A DNA stretch of 64,000 nucleotides. Source: Pseudoscleropodium purum. Taxonomy: Eukaryota > Streptophyta > Bryopsida > Hypnales > Brachytheciaceae. The stretch lies in contig OZ017804.1 of the NCBI GenBank assembly GCA_963969395.1, positions 2,666,001 to 2,730,000 on the forward strand, in the 5' to 3' direction. Both the position numbers and the translations under genes were made by a program. The notes below the pieces were generated by a model. The model made no database searches and was not told where the DNA came from. It worked only from the letters and a program-made list of their open reading frames with translations. This document shows, one piece after another, positions 12,221-24,182 of this stretch. How positions within the stretch are numbered: position 1 is the first letter of the stretch; each line of letters opens with the position of its first letter.

Positions 12221-15200
12221 CTAACCCTGCTTAGAGGAGACAATGCGATATGAGTCAGGGTACTCTACTCATCAGCGAAAATTTACATCTCGAAGCGTAC
12301 ATCAACATGAACCATGAACCATGAACTTACAGAACTAAATGCATCAGAAACTCTAATCTGTGGTTAACAGTCACGTTTCAGAGCAAGAGAAGGAGAGCAT
12401 ACCTCTTCCATTGCAGAGCTCTCTTCTGGTTGCTCAGTACTTGGAGGGACACCAGTGTTGGTGGCTGTTGTAGGAGTTTTTGAAGCAGCGTCTCCAGGCA
12501 ACACCATATCTGAGAGTCCTTGTCCTTGTTTAAGAGCCTGCACAAAATGAATATAATCTTAATGCGAGCACAAAAGAGTGAATCAGTACTGAATAGTAGC
12601 AAACTATCTGTATGTGCTACGCTAAAATTTAGAATAAAAAGGCTTTCAAAATCTTGGCAGGTATACCTTTTCAAGCCTCGCAACCTCCTCTAATGTCTGT
12701 GAATTTGCAATAGCAGTCTGGATCAGAAGAAAAGAGCACATAATCAGTAGAAGGTTCCCACCGTGTTCTCAAAAAGAACAGCTAGAATCAACAGAACAAA
12801 ACTTAAAAAGTGATAACAAATTTCTCCCCAAAAGCTGCCCTGTTCATCAGTGAAGAAATACAAGAATGACAAGTAATCGCACCACGCAAAGAAAAAAATT
12901 CATAGAACGGGGTATTGCCTTATTCCAGCAGCTGCAAGAATATGACATTCACAACCCTGCGAACACGATGACCCAAGCCTGGAATTAAAATTGCGGTACC
13001 TTGATGGCTATAAGCTGCTCTGGAGTTGGCCCTTTCCGAGAAGGCTCCTCCACGGGAACGGGTTCGGTCTCTGGGAGATCATCACTGGGAATTTCACCAG
13101 GAATAAAAGTTTTTGGAGGTGAGGGTGGAGCTTTGGAAAGTTGACCATTTTCAGTTGCAAACAACTTCTTAGCTTCTTGTCGTTCCTGCAGCAAAGAGAT
13201 AAAACGATGAAAACAAATTTAACGAAACCCCAAAAATGACATCCTAATTGGCCTACAAGGTGGTCCAAGATCCTCAGCTGATTCCAAAATAAGCTCCATC
13301 ATTCTCCAGCTGAGAAATTTAATTCCACGGGAAGAAATCCCTGCATTCCACACAATAAGTGACTCCAATCAAATTAACTTACCTTTTCATTCCCTTCAAC
13401 CAAGTGACTTGAAAGGTACTAGGCCAACGTCTCCATGCACGATTGAAATAAGGCAACTACACAAAGCAGAAGATGAAAACTGGTGCATCGCATGTACCTT
13501 TAGCTTCACTTTTTTGAAGTCAAGAAGTCTGAGCTTGGGGAGCTTGTGAATTAAATACAACCGATAATTTGTCCTCTTCGTGACAATATTATCCAGCAGA
13601 CACAAATTCTGCAGATTCACGAGTGTCGCAAGATGGTCAATGTCCACCAGATTTGAAAGTCGATTGTTCGTGAGCACCAATGTCTCCAGCTTTGGTAAAG
13701 CCGCTGCAAAACCACGAATTTCACACAACTTATCAAGACGATTCACGCACTAAATTCTCTTGCACACAGAGGAGAATTTATCTTCTTCGCAAACGTACTG
13801 CTGAAGCCCACCTGAAGGACCCCATGTAATGGAAAAATAATACCCATCTTATTCCCAAATTCAACCAGTGCGAAACTCTCAAATTGTAATTAAGTTGGTA
13901 AGCATGGAAACATTCTTACAGCTGCACATGCGACTACAGCTCACTAAATTTGCGCAATTTCATAGTGCTATCTCAAGAACAACCCAACGCTATTACAGGT
14001 AAGACTGATTTGTTATGATTGATATTTCTAAAAACGTACCCTCAACATGTACAACTCAACTTGCACTAGGCATACTTCTTCAAACCATATCTCCTGAAAA
14101 TTTTACTGAGAAGTCGCTAAAACCTCGGTCCGGAGAATTACCTCCAATATTAGAGTTGATGCGAGCTATTCTATTGTTATTCACAAGCAGAGTTGTAAGA
14201 CGCTTCAGATGTGGAAAGCCCTCGAGTTTCACTATCTCATTGTCTGATATGTCAATGCTCGCATATTGGTCCTGAAATTGCACCACGACGATAAGTTCGC
14301 GACAAAATCCACAAATCAAACATTGAACGAGTAGAAACTCAAATGTTTATGAGTAAAAAAGATCAAGCACCTTGATCTGCGTTGCAATCAAGCAACAATC
14401 GAGCCCAAAAGGTACACAGCAAAATCTCAGATAACAAGATCCAATGACACAAGAGTAGTAATTGTGTAATACCTCTGTGGCTCCCAGATTCTCAATAACT
14501 CCGATTTTATTGCCTGAACAGTCCAAGCCAATCATTGGATTAGTTTAAAAAATATGACCAGACTTGTTGATAGAACACGCCATAAGCTACTATTTAATTA
14601 CCGTTCAAGATTTCAAAGATGTCCAGTACAGAAAGAAATCCAATTTGACGCATATAAAGCAACTACTGCAATCAAAGTAAGAGAATTTAATCCTATGCAT
14701 TGAAGCCTTACGATTACTTCAGTTATGAACGGTTTAGAAAATTTAAATTAAAACGACATAGGGTAGAGCTAAGAAAAACTTGGAAAGAGGTACTGATAAA
14801 GCGCAGAGTGAAGCTGGTATAGGCTGGTACATGTATGAGCATAATTCTACAACCGTGAGTAATTTTGTATTATTAATACTCAAACGTCTTCTTGACTCAC
14901 AACCTTCTAGTAAACTGATTATCACTGACTATCCTACGCTTGCTACCAGCAGCATCCAATACTAATTGTATACTTGGGAATTCTATCTCAATATTAGACA
15001 CACTACTTCATAGGTGTAATGCTAATTCAATTACCATGTATTAAAGTATCAGTATCCCTGGATGGATACCATTGGATAAGACTGAAACAGCATTTAGCAA
15101 AGGGCAAAAAAAAGAAGATTCTAAGCTCACTCAAGTTCCTCTCTCAATGGTGGTGCCAAAATTAAACTAAGTACATTATTTAACTCAAAAAAGCATTTCC

Positions 15201-15391
15201 TGCATGGCACACTATCTCGGTGACACAAAATCATGAATAACACTAAATAGAATGAAAGGTGTCGCAGTGAAGAAAAGAAAAGAAAAGTCACAGAAGATAT
15301 GAAATTTACCGCGAAGGTCGAGCTCTCTCTCTCGAACCGCATTGAAGTACTGAGGCGAGCGCAGAATCAAATCTGCAGTCAATCTCACCAT
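12221..15391 (-). CDS. U2A': U2 snRNP protein A' (U2A'), 8 coding exons, 278 aa
   Basis: Leucine-rich-repeat protein that binds U2B'' and stem-loop IV of U2 snRNA in the U2 snRNP (nucleus). Exons on the minus strand: 15310-15391, 14473-14513, 14142-14271, 13498-13703, 13000-13185, 12667-12717, 12403-12537, 12221-12226. All introns are GT-AG and phases match at each joint. The protein opens MVRLTADLILRSPQYFNAVR. The LRR region (about 20-150) includes NKIGVIENLGATEDQYA, ISDNEIVKLEGFPHLKRL, VLTNNRLSNLVDIDHL and the cap NYRLYLIHKLPKLRLLDFKK. Then come a Pro/Glu-rich linker, the conserved PTPEQLIAIKTAIANSQTLE and an acidic tail. The last exon encodes only Gly-stop; reading through the seventh donor would instead add 12 residues. 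An in-frame upstream ATG adds 9 residues, but the family begins MVKLT, so 15391 was chosen. Length suits the family (human 255). Confidence 0.93.
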
Positions 15392-16010
15392 CTCGAATCC
15401 CCAGCAGCAGGCGCTCAATGCACTCTAAAGTGTGCGGAAACCCTAATATTCGCTTCACCTCAGGTTTCAAATCAAACCTACTTATCCCTCGAAGTCATAA
15501 ACAAAGACAAGTCTCGCGTCCGTTGAATCTCGCTCATTCATCAACCCGAAACGATCTCGAACTACTGCCAAAAACAAAAAAACAAAAAAAATAAAAAAAC
15601 CGCCAAATTTTTTTAATTCCAGCTGGAGTTCTTCCCGAAATCGAAGCAAAATGCCGAACATGAAAACCTCAGAAAACTAAAGAAACCCTGAGAAACGAAA
15701 TCGAAGTAGCCCTCGCGACGAAGTTGGAAGGGTGTGAAATACGAACTAAAGCAATAAACCTCTCGTACATTTGTTGCGAATGCACTAAAACGACGGCGAC
15801 AAAGGAGAAAAGCGTAGGCAAGCAAATAAGAAAGAGCGGGAGCAGAATGCGACGGCAGACCGAAGAACGGAGCGCGAGGTCAGTCAAGGGCGCGGGGCAG
15901 CCATGGCGATGGCAGTGAATGGGGAGAGACACACGGCCATCGCTAAAACCCTAAGCTCGCGAGACACCTCACTTGCAAGACGGAAGCCCAAAACTTAACC
16001 CCCGAGTTTA
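15392..16010 (-). promoter_or_regulatory. U2A' leader/promoter with telo-boxes and site II
   Basis: This is GC-balanced DNA upstream of the U2A' start. AAACCCTAA occurs at 15438-15446 and 15946-15954, and AAGCCCAA (the reverse of TTGGGCTT, a TCP 'site II' core) at about 15986-15993. In plants the telo-box and site II pair marks promoters of growth-linked housekeeping genes. Which parts are transcribed leader and which are promoter cannot be fixed. Short ORFs on both strands are overlapping shadows. Confidence 0.55.
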
Positions 16011-17380
16011 CAAAAACTTTAATGCTCGAGTTCCTTTTTTCGCATTTTTGCATATTTTGGCTCAAACAGTGGCTCTCAAAATGTTTTGTACGATTACAGA
16101 AATTGCTATAGTTAATTGAGGAGTTAGAGATTTTCTACAAAACTTAGAAATGTTGAGTTACAAGTAATGTACTTGCTTTAAATGTTTTTTCCAAAATTTT
16201 GAAACATTTTTTGATTGAATAAAATAAAATTTTAACCAAAGTAATAAATAAAATATTATTTTCAAGATTATTTTTTTAGTAAGAAAAATGAGAATTATTT
16301 TAAATATTTTTCATTAAAAATTTTACAAAATTATATGGAATATAATATCATTAACTAGAATATGACTCCAAATATTTGAAATTTGTTATAATTTATTTCA
16401 AAAATCTCAAAAAAATTGTAGAAATTTTGAAAAGTAAATAATATTTTTATATAATATTTTTATGGTATTTTAGAGATTATTGGAATGAATTATGAAAATG
16501 TATCTATTTAGGATCATATTTTACTCAAAATATTAATAATTGCATCATGTCAAGATGTGAGTTGTGTAATTTTTATTAAAAAACAAGGAGGATTCCAAGA
16601 AGTACTTGATGGTCCATTATGTGCCAATGTATGGCATTTTTGGGTCAAATATGATATAAATCAATGAAGCATGTAAAATTAGGCCAAGGTATATTTAAAT
16701 ACTAAAATGTAATTGCATACAGAAGTAGAAGGGGCAATACTTTCAAAGTTAAGGGTGACAAGAATAGTATGTAATCATTCTACATTTTGACACCTAAATA
16801 CCACTTTCATTCCTAAAACCACATTGTACCCCACATTCAACAAAAAATACATGTCCTCTAACAAATGAAGTGCAAATCAAATAGAATGAATGCCACACTT
16901 TGAGAACGAAGGTCATTTTTCCTACACTCAATGAACACATACTTACATGCTCATTCCATTCTCCTCATTTAGACCAAATATAAATCATTTTCAAATCCAA
17001 TGCCATATAAACAATCTACTACATACAATGACCACTCTTACAACTAACATAATTACGCAACAAAGAAATCAACAAGTGAATTGAACCTTCCTTCTATGTT
17101 CTACACCCAAACAAAATGATAGTATCTACAAAATTGCACCATTGTTGCCTATTCTATGAGTACAACACATTTTATTAAAATTGCATGACAAAGACCAAAA
17201 AAATTACAAATTTTATACAACATTGATACTATTCTAGTTCACAAATTTTTTTGCATTAATTGGAACTTTCTTTCATCTTCAAATACATCTTCATATCCTT
17301 AAAAGCATCACAAGGGCAATGTTTTCTTCATCCTTTAAGGGTTAACTTCATGGCTCCATCCAATACTTCATGAAATTGTC
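16011..17380. other. AT-rich spacer, no gene
   Basis: AT-rich sequence with long A/T tracts. A CCTTTAAGGGTTAACTT motif at about 17331-17346, of the dispersed family, marks its right edge. No coding or RNA signal was seen. Confidence 0.6.
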
Positions 17381-17525
17381 ATTTTGAAGCCCAGTTCCAA
17401 CCCTTTCAACCCCAATTCTACACTCAAACTCTCCGTGAAGCTGAGTGCAATTGTCATTACATTAGGATGGAACAGAGTGGAGTTAGGTCCAGCTGCTGGA
17501 GTCGCAGTCGGTCCGGGGTCCATTT

Positions 17526-17807
17526 TTGGGTCATCTTGGTTGGATAAGCATACTAATCATGCAAAATAACTCACTGGCTATCAAATGCCTTGAGAGCAGG
17601 GAAGCTAAACTGTTGCTGCTCAGGAGCAACATTAACATGCCGGATCTTTTGATCGAAAGGGTATTGAAAAGACCACAAAATATAATTGAATTTTTTCAAG
17701 ATCTAAAGCTGCGTGTCCGTAAGTTAAACCATTGTCACAAACGACAAAAGGCCAGAGGCATTCACGAGAGGCTGAAACGAATGAATGTGCAAATTACAGC
17801 ATACTGA
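17526..17807 (+). CDS. small ORF of unknown meaning, 93 aa
   Basis: An open frame in a GC-balanced island between U2A' and the zinc transporter gene. The conceptual protein is basic and probably helical (from about residue 17: LAIKCLESREAKLLLL, then many Lys, Arg and Leu), with no motif I recognise. Codon use is not obviously different from background. It ends 52 bp before the snoRNA candidate, so it could simply be part of the primary transcript of a snoRNA host, or a remnant exon. I list it because the region is clearly not repeat DNA. Confidence 0.2.
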   Translation: MGHLGWISILIMQNNSLAIKCLESREAKLLLLRSNINMPDLLIERVLKRPQNIIEFFQDLKLRVRKLNHCHKRQKARGIHERLKRMNVQITAY

Positions 17808-17856
17808 GTTCCTAACATTCTGGTAATTCAGTAAAAGAGTAAAGGAGAGGTCACTT

Positions 17857-17934
17857 TGGGCTTTGCTGATGATAGAGGCCATCACCACAGCTCAGAAAAA
17901 TGTTCTCCCGACTACTTATCTGACCTAAAGCCGC
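17857..17934 (+). ncRNA. candidate box C/D snoRNA
   Basis: C box TGATGA at 17867-17872 and D box CTGA at 17920-17923. They are enclosed by a perfect terminal stem, GGCTTT (17859-17864) with AAAGCC (17927-17932), which extends to GGGCTTT/AAAGCCGCCC with a bulge. Total length is about 76 nt, normal for the class. The base before the C box is C rather than a purine, and C'/D' boxes are weak (CTCA near 17891). The putative guide before the D box is TCTCCCGACTACTTAT; its rRNA or snRNA target would be ATAAGTAGTCGGGAGA, which I could not place. Plant snoRNAs often lie intergenically in clusters; no second one was found here. Confidence 0.4.
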
Positions 17935-18292
17935 CCAGCGGCGTTCTTTCCTCAACCAGCACAACCTTAGCTCACTTTCTCAGACCTGTGAAAAGGACAT
18001 AGTTACACCTCAGTTATGTAGTATTACATACCAGTATATGCAACACCTTTCAAATATGCGTGTGCCGAATGTAAAGGTTTCTTACATGAAAACGAACTCG
18101 CTTCTGTCAAGTTATTTGCAGTAAATTACCTTGTGCCCTACTAAAAGCAGATCATTTACCATAATATCACTTCAACTCCGTCATTTTACAGCAACATCGG
18201 AATATAGAAGGCTAACAGCAATTTACAATATTGTGAAGTCCTACGTCTAAGAAATAAATTCTTCTCCCTGATTCGACAAGGAAGTAAGGATC
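17935..18292. other. 3' flank of the zinc transporter gene
   Basis: GC-balanced sequence after the minus-strand transporter stop, probably its 3' UTR and downstream spacer. No AATAAA is evident on the minus strand close to the stop. Nothing else was seen. Confidence 0.4.
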
Positions 18293-21200
18293 TCAGTACA
18301 AGTAAAATTTCTCTCGTGGGGCTGGCCCATTGGGGTTGTGAGCCTCAATATCAACATGACGAATGCCTGGAACAAGCTTTTGAATATCCTTCTCAAGTCG
18401 ATCTACTTCACAGCCAACTGCAGACACCACTTCCTCACCTGCACAATATTTGGCAACCTGTATGAGAACTGGGCGAGAAGAATGAAGCCAATATTGGATC
18501 CATCTGATGATCAGCTCCCTTCAAGCTTCTACCAGGAAATATCTCGAATTCAAGGGTAAAAAAGCAATCGCTGGTATGAGCCAAACTCAGAAAGCTCGAA
18601 GACACGCCAGCACTGAATTGATCCAAACCTGTAGTTCTGAGACGGACCTGTTGACGAGAAATGAAGATGTTTCTGACAGAAATTTTTGTACAGAACAGAA
18701 GACTTCAATAAATATCTACTCATATAGCTTTGAATGCGTCGAATAATTCCAGGGTCAATTGTGGCTCAATTCGGTAGTTGAATACTTACCGTACTCAGCT
18801 AGCACCCGGTCAAGAACACTACCATCGGGATTATTCACAGCCTTCCGAAACTGCACAGAGCAAGACGACTTGATATTATTGCATGAAGCATAACAAAACT
18901 ATCCCGTATTCAAACTCAACAAAATGAAACGGGGCCACCTCGAAAGAAACCCTGTGGTGGTCACTGGAAATAGAGAGGTACTTTTAGGAAATTTGGTAGC
19001 TATCTAAAACAATGTCAGATTGGTTAATCTCAAAAAAGAAAAGTTGTCGATCATACTTCTTGCATCCAGGTATCGCGACCAGCACGTTGCAAGTAGTTTT
19101 GTACAATGACCACACCATTAAAATCTGTACAGATATTCCAGTGCAAGGATTAATGACAGTAGAACTCATAACAGCAAGCATGTGCACCTTCTGATCGGCA
19201 AAGATTAGAAAAGCATCACCGCACATACGACAGGGTTATGGTCGAATTTGAACAGGCACGCATAATACTTCAGATGACAATCTAAGGTTAAAAACTCTGA
19301 CTTCACTTTTCAATCATAACATACTGATAATGGATAAGAGACGAAACACACCAATTTCAGCTTTAAATCTATACTCTCCAGGTCCAATCACTTCACTTTT
19401 ACAATCATACAGTCCTTCGACAACCTGCACAAAAAGAATATAACTTCTCTTAGAACCGCCATCAAATCTGCAGTAAACCACCTCTTGAATTTTTTTGAGT
19501 CAAGCATGTTACATGAAATGGACTTTAGTGCCACGTGAATCAAGCTACAAAGTTTGCAAATCACCAGAAATTCTTTGTACACAAAACGGATTCACCAAAA
19601 CAAAGTGTACAATCGACGAATGACGGCAGTATATCAGAGGCGCAAACAATACATCCGAATCCATGATTTTAACTATATGATACATTCTTAGCAACTGAAA
19701 GACTTAATGGAATCGTAAAAGGGGAATAAACATGAATACCGGATCAGCAATGAGAAGGTTAATTATGCGCCGCATCTCAATATCGTCGATAGACCGCCCA
19801 AGCAATGCTTGTCTATTCCGCTGAATCAGAAAAATTGCAACCTGCACACAAAACACGACAGCTACTCCATAAAAATGTAGAACTAGTAGGATTTAGTACG
19901 AAACAATCCTACGTGATGTCATACAGTTAGTTCCAAAAACGAATAGTGGAGAGCTACATCATGAGCAACTGTGATGCAACTGGGGGTCCTTCCATCCTTA
20001 CCACACCGAGCAAATTGCCCACAAGAATCGAGCCAATCGGATCCCACATTGGATTTCCGGTTATCTCAGCAGTTGCAAGAGCAAGGGCAGCGATTCCCAA
20101 CCCCGCACATGCTGCTCCATCCTGATGATATAACCAGACATATCTATCTCAAAAGAATATTTCCGACAACAAGAAAGTCTCAAAGCGCATAGATGCCCTC
20201 ACTATCTCAGTCAACATGGCGGGTACATATCAACTAACATGCGATAACGCATGCACCAGCATCGCATACTTTGGACCCAAAACAGGGAAAACTTGGAAAC
20301 ATCCATCACAAGTGAGTTTAGAAGGTTGAAACGCAGAAAACCTCCATTAAAACAGCAACGGAAGTTGGGTCATGACCACGCCAAAGGTATTCTCGAAGTG
20401 ACATGCCTTCCGCAGCAGCTCCATTCTTCACAGCACCATAAGCAACAATTAACGACGCTCCTGGACAAGCAAAAGAGAAAAGAAAAATCGTCAAAAAGAT
20501 GCGCATCACTTAAGATGCGGATGCGAACCTTGGGACAGGACAGTTATCGGAATAACCATTCATCGGGACGACCACATAAGACGAGCATCTGAAGAACTGG
20601 ACAAAAGATGATAGACCCACCTTCCATGACCATTGATCCAGCAATAACAGAAGCTGCTAACATTAAATTTCCCAGGGGCTGCAATCAGAAAACGAAAAAA
20701 TTTATGTCAGTGGCGCTTTGATAAGCACTATTGATCAAAGACCCGCTATTAAACCATCGTGAAATTCTTTTAGGAAGTTGAATCTGCATGAACAGATTAG
20801 ATAATTGGATATTTCAATATTGCAGATTGAGATCACTAAAACTATTTGAACAATTATTACCTCAGCAGTCGTCAAATTTTGCACGCCGTGTACAATTGTT
20901 GCACCACAGCCCAAGCAAAAGATGCCAACCGCTGAAATTAGTGACCACACAAACCGCTCCTTGGAGTAACCATACCTGCGGAAACAGTGACCAGGATATA
21001 AGAGATCACGGAGTTCTGCGACGGGCCATCGATTAAAGATAATTTTGTGGAACTTCATTTTCTCAGCAATTCTCCATTCCAAACTTAGTTTTGTCGAAGA
21101 AGGCACAACGCCGTAAGTCTCCCTATATTTGCTCCATTAAAATATAACTGCAGTTTCAAATGTTTAAAAACTCTCTGAACCGTGCAAGGGAAATTTACGA

Positions 21201-23293
21201 GACGTACGGATGAAGGGCATCAGGGGCACGACGCGAGCTGATTAAGCCATATGCAAGCAGACCCTGAGACATAGCATGTAACAAATAAGAGAAAAGCCAC
21301 GAATAAATGAGGCTCTATACGCTATAACAGCTATTCCAAGTCCTTGAGTTATAATTCCTGAAATGGTTTGCATCGGAAACTAATCAGTTGCAAATGACTC
21401 CTAGTCTTACAACACACGAAATCTATCTGGATCCTGACTAGCGCTATCAAATCAGCAGACTTAAAAAATACTCTATAATAACATCAACTAAGCGATGCCA
21501 GTACCTGGTTTGCTAAGTCTGCTAAAGAATGGACAGCCTCTGCCAGCATGACGTGACTCGAAGTCATGAACCAAACCCCGACTTTCAGGGATAGAACCAG
21601 AAAGTTGCACACAATTGCAACCACAACTGCCCTTTGACTGCACAAGAAGAACGCGAACGTCAATTTCATTCCAATACTGAAGCCGTTTCATCTGCCACCA
21701 GAAGTTTCACACGATTGCTGCCAAGAAGAAGATTATAAACTACTAGACGGATACAAGCATACGGTCAAACTCAAGAGGTTTGCGGACATAATGAACAGAA
21801 GAGTGATGAATATAGATCAACCTGTGGTCAACCGCTTCAGGGGCTTTCGGTGTAACGCCCAGCGGGGCATCTGAGCTGTATACTTTCATGCCAGTCAAGT
21901 ATATCGCACTACTTTGTCAGTCGTTGCATGAATTAAGATGTTGCCATATACCCGGAAGACCACGAAACACAACGTCGAGACAGTGATGACCTCATCATCC
22001 ACATTGCACGACTTATATCCTATGGATCTTATAAAATAGCACCCTAATCTTTGATGGAAGCAATAAGCATTTGGACCATATCATGATAGAGTCCATGCCA
22101 TAGAGTCCGTACACAGTGCATTGCCTCACTACTAAATCCTAAAGGACCAAGAAGCCCAAATTAGGCGTCATGTTTTTTAAGCAGTTTAAAGAGGTAACTT
22201 TCTTTTGCTTATTTTTTGAATAACACATGCGTGTTCTTCAATGATCGATGAGGTAAAATTTGAATCCGGATTACACTATTCACAATATGATCAATCGAAT
22301 TCATCACTTTCACAACCAAGAATACTTTGCTATTAGGGTTAAGCCGTCACTATATATTGCATAGTACCAGACCAACATAATTGCGGTCAGATGGAATTTC
22401 AGGAATGACAACATTAGCAGGATAAGCCCCACATTATCCTCAAAGTAAAACAACCTTGCAAAGATAACAGGGACAAGATACTTACATCTAGTGCACAGAG
22501 TAGGATTTGGCATAACGCTGCTGAACAACTTGAGCCCAGATAAGTGATGCCCAAAACCTCGCTGTTGGCGATTCAAATACAAGCTCCATTGCCGAGCTGT
22601 TTCAACATTCTGTGATCTTCGTTCGTCCCAGGTCGGTTGTGGCTTCGTCTGCGATGATTTGACGCTGCTACTATAAAAGCTTTCAGATGCTCCAGTTCCA
22701 ATATCCGTCCTAACTGTAGATGACCTGGATTCGTCTCCTGCTTCGGAATCGGAGAGAATGGCTCTATCAAGGACAGGGCCAGTGTCGACAACCTTGACAG
22801 ATGTGGATGGCAGCCAACGTAAAACAGAAACCGAACTCGGGACAAGACATTGCAAACCCTGTTTCGAGGACTGGCAAGACCTCGAGGTGAATTGTAACGG
22901 AGAGCCACATTTTTCCCTGTACTGCCCTGAATCAAGGCCATTACCAATTTTTCCGAGAGAAAAGCTTGAGCATCGCTGATGGGAGCTGTAACTCTGCGAA
23001 TAAAATTGTTTTCAAAATTAGAATCATCGACAATTCCAAAGGACTTAACGACGTGAGCTGATTTCTATACAGCTACCAATGCAAATAAAAAAACTCCTCT
23101 GAAACCTAACACTCTGGGCAATCAAAAATGTAAGTTCAAGGCCAAGATGGCTTCAACTTAGAAATGCAAGACACACCTGGATATTTGTGACGGGCCCTTG
23201 CTCAGCCTCTAGGGTAGTAACAACAAATGCATACTTCTGTGCAGGATTTCGTAATCGCAGCCATGCTTTCCGACATTCACTGACTTTCCGCAT
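18293..23293 (-). CDS. MTP7: MTP7/SLC30A9-type zinc transporter, 14 coding exons, 574 aa
   Basis: Cation-diffusion-facilitator carrier of the SLC30A9/plant MTP7 group; animal SLC30A9 exports zinc from mitochondria. Exons (minus): 23177-23293, 22486-22993, 21822-21870, 21505-21637, 21208-21263, 20861-20975, 20621-20678, 20342-20460, 20002-20121, 19740-19841, 19352-19424, 19057-19124, 18790-18850, 18293-18438. All are GT-AG and in phase. The first ~200 residues are Ser/Arg-rich, fit an organelle-targeting leader and are poorly conserved, so the start (ATG after an in-frame stop) is the least certain part. The membrane domain starts near 226, with metal-site HxxxD at His261/Asp265 (EAVHSLADLANQ), the family signature YGYSKERFVWSLISAVGIF (289-307), GHDPTSVAVLMEDGAA (374-389) and GNPMWDPIGSILVGNLLG. 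A cytosolic CTD ends GIRHVDIEAHNPNG. Arabidopsis MTP7 is about 457 aa and lacks some of the N-terminus. Confidence 0.92.
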
Positions 23294-24182
23294 TGAAGGA
23301 GAAAAAACAACACCGCTAAAAAACCGTTTCAATGACTTCTACGTCATCAACCTCGAAATTACCTTCCTGTAAACCCGCTCTCTAATAAGTCAAAGATCCT
23401 TCGCTACTCCCGTCCACAACACTGCAAGTGTGATCGAAATTTCTCAAAATAAAGCGCATAATTCAATTGAATTATTGGCCCGAGCTTGACAGTGATTGAT
23501 CGCTTCCATGAAAATGCAGGACGGAAATTCAATTCCTTAAATCTCAAAAAAAAAATCCTTGCAAGAATGGCTAAAGTCGATTCAAAACTCAAGCTCTGCG
23601 CCCGCTAAATTCGACAGCCCGATTCCGGTAGAAGCTAAAACCCTAAAACAGATCCCATTGTCTTCCAGACACTCCCCGGAAATAAGATATTCAAAAAATT
23701 GAATATTCTTCTTCTTCTTCTGATTGCACCAGAGCTCGAAGAGAATACGCAAATCGAAAGGAAATCGAAACGACACTTTCTCCGGGGTGAAATCGAAACA
23801 AGATAACGAAGCTCAAAACAGAGCCAAAAATTGGAGCGGACAAAAGTTCCGTGAAGAAAGCAAGATGACCAGCAGGACGAAATGACTAATGCGTAGCGCC
23901 CACGATTGGAATCCGATCGGCTGCACCTGCGAAGATGATGCAACGCAGCAGCAGAGGGCGGGGCGACAAGCTCATCCCGGAAGCATATGCGATTGTCGAC
24001 TCGGGGCGACCGTTGGTCGGACAAAGATATTCTTCCGCTTGATCAGTTCCGAGTGTTCTTCCCCTCCGTCTGCTGGAAGTGGCGACTGATGGTCGCCCGT
24101 TCGGTTTAGACTTCGTCCATTCTTTATTGGCTTCAAGAGCTAAGGGAAGAGCTTTTGCTAAGGTAACTGCACCTAAAATCAT
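23294..24182 (-). promoter_or_regulatory. zinc transporter leader/promoter region
   Basis: GC-balanced DNA upstream of the transporter start. It carries AAACCCTAA at 23638-23646 and a GC-rich block at 23930-24110 with two imperfect palindromes (GGGCGACCGTTGGTCG and GCGACTGATGGTCGC). A 98-codon minus-strand ORF (23886-24182) lies in it. It resembles nothing and overlaps other open frames, so I treat it as leader or promoter rather than a gene. GC drops abruptly beyond 24180. Confidence 0.45.

Noticed and set aside
12378..12402. Alternative U2A' C-terminus by reading through the exon 7 donor
   Set aside because: It would add 12 residues, but the GAG|GTATGC donor is good and the next acceptor gives Gly-stop, close to the EEG-type ending of the family. 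Kept only as a possible isoform.
22310..22855. 181-codon ORF starting at TTG
   Set aside because: It is part of transporter exon 2; the open frame continues upstream to the acceptor at 22993 and is preceded by exon 1.
23886..24182. 98-codon minus-strand ORF upstream of the zinc transporter
   Set aside because: Several frames are open across this GC-rich leader. The protein has no motif and is not in a position to splice in frame to the transporter with an obvious donor.
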